Shown here one piece after another: positions 1-5,000 of a DNA stretch of 8,230 nt; position 1 is the stretch's first letter; each line of letters starts with the position of its first letter. The stretch is from Promethearchaeia archaeon (GTDB lineage Archaea > Asgardarchaeota > Lokiarchaeia > Sigyniarchaeales > SOKP01): positions 1 through 8,230 of the forward strand of contig JAHQWS010000081.1 of the NCBI GenBank assembly GCA_029856295.1, read 5' to 3'. A program made the translations under genes and the position numbers. Under the pieces are notes generated by a model, which was given only the letters and a program-made list of their open reading frames with translations, ran no database searches and was not told the DNA's origin.

Positions 1-319
1 ATCGTAGCGCCGCTAGGTCAACCATCGCCGGGACACCAGTAAAATCTTGAAGGAGAACTCTAGATGGAATATACGGAATTTCAGTTTTATCTTTACTATT
101 TGGAACCCATTTTGATAGGGCAAGTACATGTTCTTTAGTAATAATTATATTATCTAAATTTCTAACCATATTTTCTAGCAAAATTCGGAGAGAATAAGGC
201 AATCTAGTAATATCTCCTAAATCTAAATCCGATAACTTTTGAATGTTATATATTATAGCAGATCCTATTTTGCTCTCTAATTTTTCCTTTAATTTACTTT
301 TTAATTCAATACCATCCAA
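1..319 (-). CDS. acnA: Aconitate hydratase (AcnA/IRP-type), N-terminal part, cut by window edge
   Basis: Aconitase interconverts citrate and isocitrate using a [4Fe-4S] cluster in the cytoplasm. I translated 106 complete codons on the minus strand. They match the N-terminus of the AcnA/IRP1 family: LGDITRLPYSLRILLEN near residues 36-52, IPYIPSRVLLQDFTGVPAM near 83-101 and VDLAALR at the edge, the equivalent of VLMQDFTGVPAVVDLAAMR in E. coli AcnA. The cluster cysteines lie further on, outside the window. The only reasonable in-frame start is TTG at 319-317, because a TAA stop occupies 322-320 directly upstream. A GTGAT motif at 328-324, complementary to the archaeal 16S tail, sits 4 nt before this TTG and supports it. 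The gene follows citrate synthase by 63 nt, so the two consecutive steps of the cycle are encoded together. Family assignment is secure; completeness beyond position 1 cannot be judged. Confidence 0.93.
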   Translation of the reverse strand, partial: MDGIELKSKLKEKLESKIGSAIIYNIQKLSDLDLGDITRLPYSLRILLENMVRNLDNIIITKEHVLALSKWVPNSKDKTEIPYIPSRVLLQDFTGVPAMVDLAALR

Positions 320-382
320 TTATATCACTTAAAAATTTAAATATATTAATTTAAATTAGATTAAATTCAATTTTTAATTCTG
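320..382 (-). promoter_or_regulatory. AT-only spacer before aconitase, with possible TATA box
   Basis: The 63-nt gap between citrate synthase and aconitase is almost pure A/T. On the minus strand an AATATATTTAAA stretch around 348-337 resembles an archaeal TATA box and lies about 24 nt upstream of the TTG start, which would give a very short or leaderless transcript. The arms AATTTAAAT (334-342) and ATTTAAATT (349-357) form a 9-bp inverted repeat, but with no G or C this may be chance. Aconitase could equally be read through from citrate synthase, since no T-run terminator is visible here. Confidence 0.35.
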
Positions 383-1654
383 TTATCTCTCTTCTACATT
401 TACATATTTTTTATCAAGTTCCCCTATATATCGCAGTCGAGGTCTAATAAGTTTATTGTCCGAAAGTTGTTCAATGGCATGAGCAACCCATCCGGCGCTT
501 CTTGAGGCCGCAAATAATGGTGTAAATAAGGGCGTAGGAATTCCTAAAATATGTAATAGTCCTGCTGAATACAAGTCTACGTTAGGGTATATATTTTTGG
601 TCTTTATCATATATTCAGTCAATAATTCAGTCATTTCAAATATATTATCAATTTCTCCATGTTCAGTATCATGTACAGGATCTGGGATACTATCAATAAT
701 TTCACCTCTTTCCCATCGCTCCCAGAAAGCTTTAGATAGCTCGCGCAGAATTCTCGCTCGAGGATCCCAATTTTTATAGACTCTGTGTCCAAATCCCATA
801 ATTTTTTCTTTATTATCTAATTTAGTTTTTACCCATGGAATAACATTATTTTTTCTCTTTATTTCTTCTAACATCATTCTTACAACTCTTTCATTTGCCC
901 CTCCATGTAAAGGCCCTCTAAGTGTTCCGATTGCACTAGTTATTCCACTATAAATATCAGATAAAGTAGAAACAGTTACTCTACATGAGAATGTAGAGGA
1001 ATTTATCGAATGATCGGCATGACAGATTAAAATGTCATCAAATGCTTTTTCAAATTCTTTACTTGGCTCTATTCCCGTCATCATGTAATAATAGTTAGCG
1101 GCATGTGAAAGTTCTTCTGAGGGCTCGACTAAGGGAAGGTTACTTTGAATTCTATGAGAAAATGCTAATACCGTAGGGATTTTTGCTATTATTCTAATTC
1201 CTTTTCGTATATTAGCCTCTTCAGAAAAATCATAATCATCTGGATCGTATAAAGATAGAGCTGAAACAGATGTACGTAGCAATTCAATTCTAGTTGTGTT
1301 TCTTGGATAACTTTTAAGAATAGTTAGGATATTATCTGGAACATTTCGTTCCTTTATTAATTGATCTTTAAAGGAATTAAATTGACTTTTAGAAGGTAGC
1401 CTACCATAAATTAAAAGATAGGCTACTTCTTCAAATGTTGAATTACTTACTAAATCCTCAAGAGCAAAGCCTCTGTAGTATAATTTCCCGTTTATTCCAT
1501 CAATGAACGTGATCAGACTGTCATCAACATATATTCCTACTAATCCTTTATATGTTTTAGAGCGATCAAGTTCGCATAACTGTGGCTCTTCTACTTCATA
1601 ATCCTCACACACAAAAGTATCTGGAGTTTCACATTTACTTGGTTGTTGACTCAT
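383..1654 (-). CDS. gltA: Citrate synthase (short archaeal/Gram-positive type with N-terminal extension)
   Basis: Condenses oxaloacetate and acetyl-CoA to citrate in the cytoplasm. The 423-residue product carries the full family pattern: FIDGINGKLYYRGF (50-63), HADHSINSSTFSCR (212-225), GPLHGGANERV (247-257), GFGHRVYKNWDPRA (287-300), NVDLYSAG (358-365), and arginines in FAASRSAGWVAH (381-392) and RPRLRYIG (404-411). By alignment to known enzymes the catalytic residues are His215, His250 and Asp360, all present. The protein is longer than the usual 370-380 residues of this type. It has about 35 acidic residues before the conserved core, including Cys8, Cys16 and Cys27, and an extra stretch near 312-335 before the NVDLYSAG motif. 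The ATG at 1654 has AAGGG 9 nt upstream. A 2-methylcitrate synthase is a possible alternative, but the position between a malate-side gene cluster and aconitase favours citrate synthase. Preceded by the longest spacer in the window, so it may have its own promoter. Confidence 0.95.
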   Translation of the reverse strand: MSQQPSKCETPDTFVCEDYEVEEPQLCELDRSKTYKGLVGIYVDDSLITFIDGINGKLYYRGFALEDLVSNSTFEEVAYLLIYGRLPSKSQFNSFKDQLIKERNVPDNILTILKSYPRNTTRIELLRTSVSALSLYDPDDYDFSEEANIRKGIRIIAKIPTVLAFSHRIQSNLPLVEPSEELSHAANYYYMMTGIEPSKEFEKAFDDILICHADHSINSSTFSCRVTVSTLSDIYSGITSAIGTLRGPLHGGANERVVRMMLEEIKRKNNVIPWVKTKLDNKEKIMGFGHRVYKNWDPRARILRELSKAFWERWERGEIIDSIPDPVHDTEHGEIDNIFEMTELLTEYMIKTKNIYPNVDLYSAGLLHILGIPTPLFTPLFAASRSAGWVAHAIEQLSDNKLIRPRLRYIGELDKKYVNVEER

Positions 1655-1660
1655 AATTGA

Positions 1661-1700
1661 TAACCCTTTTTTATATATTTCAAGGTAATTTACCTTTAAT
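1661..1700 (-). promoter_or_regulatory. Candidate promoter/operator for citrate synthase
   Basis: Read on the minus strand, a perfect palindrome (1696-1682) is followed directly by GAAATATATAAAA (about 1681-1669), which looks like a BRE plus TATA box, then AAGGG and the ATG at 1654. The TATA-like centre is only about 20-22 nt from the ATG. If it is used, the transcript would be essentially leaderless. A second TATA-like element, TTTATAAAAA at 1736-1727, would give a leader of about 50 nt containing the palindrome. Either arrangement places the palindrome where a regulator could act. This is inferred from sequence form only. Confidence 0.45.
1682..1696. repeat. 15-bp perfect palindrome, operator-like
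   Basis: AAGGTAA (1682-1688) and TTACCTT (1690-1696) are perfect 7-bp inverted arms around a single T. It lies in the spacer upstream of citrate synthase and abuts a TATA-like box. Unlike the surrounding sequence it contains G:C pairs in both arms, so chance is less likely than for the A/T-only repeats nearby. The size and symmetry fit a site for a dimeric helix-turn-helix regulator. Confidence 0.5.
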
Positions 1701-1722
1701 GAACCTAAGTTGATATTTAATT

Positions 1723-1743
1723 CTAATTTTTATAAAAAATTAG
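1723..1743. repeat. 9-bp perfect inverted repeat with 3-nt spacer
   Basis: CTAATTTTT (1723-1731) and AAAAATTAG (1735-1743) are perfect inverted arms separated by ATA. On the minus strand the centre also reads TTTATAAAAA, a TATA-like element. It could be a second operator, a weak hairpin behind the preceding gene, or simply a promoter core. The low base complexity keeps confidence modest. Confidence 0.35.
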
Positions 1744-1758
1744 TATTAGATAAATTGG

Positions 1759-1777
1759 AAAAATGGGGAAAAAAAAA
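1759..1777 (-). terminator. T-rich terminator candidate after the FMN enzyme gene
   Basis: Directly after the TAA stop (1780-1778) the minus strand reads nine T residues, four C, one A and five T. Archaeal RNA polymerase commonly terminates at such T-tracts without a hairpin. The position, at the end of the tightly packed sdhA-sdhB-fumC-FMN enzyme unit and before a 123-nt spacer, supports a transcript boundary. Termination may be partial, with read-through into citrate synthase. Confidence 0.45.
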
Positions 1778-2842
1778 TTAAACCAAAATATCAGGCGTTA
1801 TCTCTGCTAAAGATTTAACACCTGTCATTTTCATTGCTTTCGCCAAAGTTTTTTTTAAATATTCCATTTGTAATCTAACACCCAATATTCCCGCGCCAAC
1901 AGCTGCTCTTACTATATCTCTTCCAATCAATACCGCATCGGCGCCTAACGCTAACATTTTTAATACATCGTAACCGTTTCTAACTCCTCCATCGGCTAAA
2001 ATCATAATTTTGCCTTTTATCTCAGCTACAATTTCAGGAAGTACATCGGCAGTTCCGGGTGTATGGTCAAGTACCCTTCCTCCATGGTTAGAAACTACAA
2101 TCGCAGATGCTCCTGCTTCAACTGCCGCTAATGCTTCTTCAGTTGACATGATTCCCTTTATAATAACCGGTAATGAAGTTGATTTCACTATTTCCTTAAG
2201 GTCTTCCACACTTTTGCGGTAAATGGGTTTATCGTATTTTGCCATTGCATAAGAACCACACCCATCGACATCTGTTCCTACAGCAATAGCTCCAACTACT
2301 TCTGCTTTCTTGAAAAACTTGATAATTATGTCTTGATCGCGGGGTTTAACAATTTTCACACCCCAACCATTTGCTTCGGCTATAGCATTTATTCCCCAGG
2401 TATTTTCTAATGAATAAGTATAAGAATCTCCACGCCAGCCTACCGTTCCCGCTTCTTTACAGCCAAGCACAACCGACCTACAAAATTCCTTTTCCATAAT
2501 TACTTTTTCACCTCCAAAGCTATTTACTCCAGCCACACTTGCTCCCATAATTGGCATTGATAGTTCTCTCCCGAAAAAAGAGAATTTTGTATCAGCTTCA
2601 AAATCATGACCAATTACTTTCATTTTAAGATGAAGTTTTTTTAGGGCAAGAAAATTATTATGAAAACTTGAACCACTTCCGACACCTCCAATTCCCAGAG
2701 GTCTTCCATAACTATGACCTTGACATAATCTTGTATCCAAACCATCGCAAATCCTATAAACACCACAAATACCCTTCAACTTTTCCCTCGCTTTTTCTCG
2801 AACATCTGGAAGTGTCATATTTTCTGTCAAATTTCGTCTCAC
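1778..2842 (-). CDS. FMN-dependent alpha-hydroxy-acid dehydrogenase (lactate/glycolate oxidase family), possible malate-oxidising enzyme
   Basis: Oxidises a 2-hydroxy acid to a 2-oxo acid through FMN; the substrate is not determined. The 354-residue protein is a TIM barrel with the family signature SNHGGRVLDHTPGTADVLPE (251-270), where His253 is the expected base and Arg256 binds the substrate carboxylate. Lys229 in VIIKGI and the phosphate-binding segments ADGGVRNG (283-290) and ADAVLIGR (301-308) are also present. The N-terminus has Cys26, Cys32 and Cys40 before a glycine-rich stretch. This resembles the cysteine-rich start I recall from clostridial and archaeal members, which have four such cysteines. 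The gene begins 8 nt after fumarase and precedes citrate synthase, the slot of malate dehydrogenase, so malate is an attractive inferred substrate. The GTG at 2842 lies within GGGTGA (2844-2839). That motif is also placed 8 nt before TTG at 2830, which may be the true start. Family secure, substrate inferred. Confidence 0.88.
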   Translation of the reverse strand: MRRNLTENMTLPDVREKAREKLKGICGVYRICDGLDTRLCQGHSYGRPLGIGGVGSGSSFHNNFLALKKLHLKMKVIGHDFEADTKFSFFGRELSMPIMGASVAGVNSFGGEKVIMEKEFCRSVVLGCKEAGTVGWRGDSYTYSLENTWGINAIAEANGWGVKIVKPRDQDIIIKFFKKAEVVGAIAVGTDVDGCGSYAMAKYDKPIYRKSVEDLKEIVKSTSLPVIIKGIMSTEEALAAVEAGASAIVVSNHGGRVLDHTPGTADVLPEIVAEIKGKIMILADGGVRNGYDVLKMLALGADAVLIGRDIVRAAVGAGILGVRLQMEYLKKTLAKAMKMTGVKSLAEITPDILV

Positions 2843-2850
2843 CCGTTTTA

Positions 2851-4242
2851 TTAAACCATTTTTTTAGGATCTAATAATTTATCTAAATCCTCTTTAAATT
2901 CCAAACCCATTTCCACTATGACTTCTTTAATGGTTTTTCCCTCATTGAATGCTTTTTGTGCGATTTCCGAACATTTATCATATCCAATGTATTGATTTAG
3001 ATTTGTTACTATCATTATGAGTCTTTCTAATTGAGAATTTATTTGAATCTCATTGGCCTTCAAATCTAATAAACAATTATTTATGAATGAATGAATAGCA
3101 TTACTTAAAATCTCAATTGAATCAAGGAGATTATGTATCATAACAGGCTTACAAACATTTAGATCTAAAATACTCCCATAACCTTCACTAAAAGTTACAA
3201 TAGAATCATTTCCAATGACTTGAATACAAACTTGAATAAGGGCCTCTGATTGAGTGGGATTAATCTTTCCTGGCATAATAGAGGATCCTGGTTCATTTTG
3301 TGGTAAAATTAATTCAGAAAGCCCTGCTCGAGGACCACTACCCATCCATCTAATATCATTTGCCATTTTCATTAATGAAAGTGCTAATTGTCTTAATGCA
3401 GCACTTGCATTTACAAGTGTATTATGAGAGGCTATCCCCTCAGCTTTTACAGGATTTAGCTTAATAGGGAATTTAGCAATTTCAGATAACTTTTTAACGA
3501 CTATTTCAGCAAAATCTTTATGAGCATTGATTCCTGTTCCTAATGCAGTCCCTCCTAATGGAATATATAATAGTTCATCGAATGCGCTTTGAAGTCTCTT
3601 CTCATTCGTTTCAATTTGTTTTCTATAGACTTCGAATTCCAATGAAAGCGGTATAGGCACAGCGTCTTGTAGATGAGTCCTTCCTACTTTGATAATCCCT
3701 TTGAAATCTCCGATTTTCTGATTCAAGCTTTCAATTAGTTTTTTAATCGCCGGAAAAAGCTTATTACTCAATAGGTGTAGCACTGATAAATGCATAGTAG
3801 TAGGGATTACATCGTTGGAAGATTGTCCTTTATTTACGTGATCATTAGGATGGACGGGCTGTTTTTTACCCATGGGAAAACCCATTATTTCGTTTGCCCT
3901 ATTGGCCAGAACTTCATTCATATTCATATTTGTCTGGGTCCCTGACCCTGTTTGATATATATCAATAGGAAATTGATCATAATGCTTATTTTCTTCTAAA
4001 ATTTCTTTCATTACTTTAAGAAGTGCATCTCCAATCTCTTTATCTATTAAATTTAACTCTAAATTAGTTAATAAACATGCTTTCTTAACCTCTGCAAGCG
4101 AGCGAGTAAATATTTCTGGAAATCTTTTCTTGCTAATTTGGAAATTTTGAATAGCTCTTTGCGTATTTATACCCCAGTAAACATTACTAGGAACATCCAA
4201 TTCGCCTAATACATCTTTTTCTTTACGAAAATTTTCATTCAT
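2851..4242 (-). CDS. fumC: Class II fumarate hydratase
   Basis: Interconverts fumarate and malate in the cytoplasm without an iron-sulfur cluster, as a homotetramer in the aspartase/fumarase superfamily. At 463 residues it has the usual length. Conserved segments are TGSGTQTNMNMNEVLANRA (98-116), HPNDHVNKGQSSNDVIPT (131-148), GRTHLQDAVP (187-196), GGTALGTGINAH (230-241) and the signature GSSIMPGKIN (319-328) followed by PTQSEA. His190, the serine pair 320-321, Lys326 and Asn328 match active-site residues of E. coli FumC. GSSIMPGKIN with PTQ distinguishes it from aspartase, which has GSSIMPAKVNP. The C-terminal fumarase domain is complete (LNQYIGYDKCSEIAQKA at 415-431). The ATG overlaps the end of sdhB by 8 nt, implying translational coupling, and product and substrate link it directly to that neighbour. 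Confidence 0.97.
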   Translation of the reverse strand: MNENFRKEKDVLGELDVPSNVYWGINTQRAIQNFQISKKRFPEIFTRSLAEVKKACLLTNLELNLIDKEIGDALLKVMKEILEENKHYDQFPIDIYQTGSGTQTNMNMNEVLANRANEIMGFPMGKKQPVHPNDHVNKGQSSNDVIPTTMHLSVLHLLSNKLFPAIKKLIESLNQKIGDFKGIIKVGRTHLQDAVPIPLSLEFEVYRKQIETNEKRLQSAFDELLYIPLGGTALGTGINAHKDFAEIVVKKLSEIAKFPIKLNPVKAEGIASHNTLVNASAALRQLALSLMKMANDIRWMGSGPRAGLSELILPQNEPGSSIMPGKINPTQSEALIQVCIQVIGNDSIVTFSEGYGSILDLNVCKPVMIHNLLDSIEILSNAIHSFINNCLLDLKANEIQINSQLERLIMIVTNLNQYIGYDKCSEIAQKAFNEGKTIKEVIVEMGLEFKEDLDKLLDPKKMV

Positions 4243-4999
4243 TTTTGATCCACTTATCTCTTAAATCCTTTATAGCAGTTCCAGGCATAACACCTTTAGG
4301 GCAAACACGATTACAAATAAAAAATCTCTCACAAGCGGGTACGCCATCTTCTTTTATCACCCGCGAAATAACTTTCTGTTGCTTTTCTTTAGTTATTCGT
4401 GAATCATTTATAAATCTATCTGCCTTTGCGAGTTGGGCGGGTCCGAGATAACTTGGATTTTTACTACTTACGGGGCATGCCCAGCATAAGCCACACAGAA
4501 TACAATATACCAATCTCTCAATTGCTTTCATTTGGAATGGAGATTGTTTTGATTCTGGTGCCACATTGTTCCAATTTCTTACGAAATAAGGTTCAATTTC
4601 TCGATAAAATTTCCAAAATGGATCCATATCTACGACTAAATCTTTAAGAATTTTCATGTTGGGCAATGGTTCGATTAGAATTTCATTCTCTTTATCCCAA
4701 TCTGAGTGTTCTCCAAAATTAAATTCAGGCATATTAACTGGTTTCTTCGTCGTTTTAACAGTAGAAACTTGCATTCTACAAGCCAACATGGGCACTTTAT
4801 CTATTGTCATGCCGCAAGATCCGCATATTGCACCTCTACAAGCATACCTAAAAGCAAGTGTAGAATCAAAATGGTCTTGTATATAAAATAAAGCTTCTAG
4901 GACGCTCATTCCTTTGAATATTGGAACTTCATATCGTTCATAACGAATATCTCCATTGCCAGAATTTCTATAAACTAAAAATTTGATATTTTCTGCCAT
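4235..4999 (-). CDS. sdhB: Succinate dehydrogenase/fumarate reductase iron-sulfur subunit
   Basis: Carries electrons from the flavoprotein through three iron-sulfur clusters. Positions below count from the GTG at 5011. The plant-type [2Fe-2S] domain has Cys58, 63, 66 and 78 in the C-x4-C-x2-C-x11-C pattern. The second domain has Cys170, 173, 176 and 179, then Cys227, 233 and 237 in CERFFICNRVCPKG. The group at 170-179 is C-x2-C-x2-C-x2-CP, one residue shorter than the usual C-x2-C-x2-C-x3-CP. The E. coli quinone-site Trp163/Trp164 and His207 correspond here to Ser/Lys and Glu. I prefer ATG at 4999, 1 nt after the sdhA stop, with AAAGGAG 13 nt upstream. GTG at 5011 would sit only 1 nt from that motif and overlap sdhA by 11 nt. 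No membrane anchor gene follows; fumC overlaps the end by 8 nt. Thiol:fumarate reductase TfrB is less likely, because the protein lacks its long C-terminal part. Confidence 0.94.
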   Translation of the reverse strand: MAENIKFLVYRNSGNGDIRYERYEVPIFKGMSVLEALFYIQDHFDSTLAFRYACRGAICGSCGMTIDKVPMLACRMQVSTVKTTKKPVNMPEFNFGEHSDWDKENEILIEPLPNMKILKDLVVDMDPFWKFYREIEPYFVRNWNNVAPESKQSPFQMKAIERLVYCILCGLCWACPVSSKNPSYLGPAQLAKADRFINDSRITKEKQQKVISRVIKEDGVPACERFFICNRVCPKGVMPGTAIKDLRDKWIKNE

Positions 5000-5000
5000 T

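Noticed and set aside
597..779. Plus-strand open frame of 60 codons opposite citrate synthase
   Set aside because: It lies antisense to conserved coding sequence and shows no recognisable content.
2010..2874. Plus-strand open frames of about 70 codons opposite the FMN enzyme gene
   Set aside because: They are antisense to a gene with a clear family signature and have no independent support.
2851..4242. Aspartate ammonia-lyase instead of fumarase
   Set aside because: The signature reads GSSIMPGKIN followed by PTQ, the fumarase form; aspartases have GSSIMPAKVNP. The neighbouring genes also fit fumarase.
4245..4891. Several plus-strand open frames of 60-76 codons
   Set aside because: All are antisense to sdhB, mutually overlapping, and show no family motifs or ribosome-binding context.
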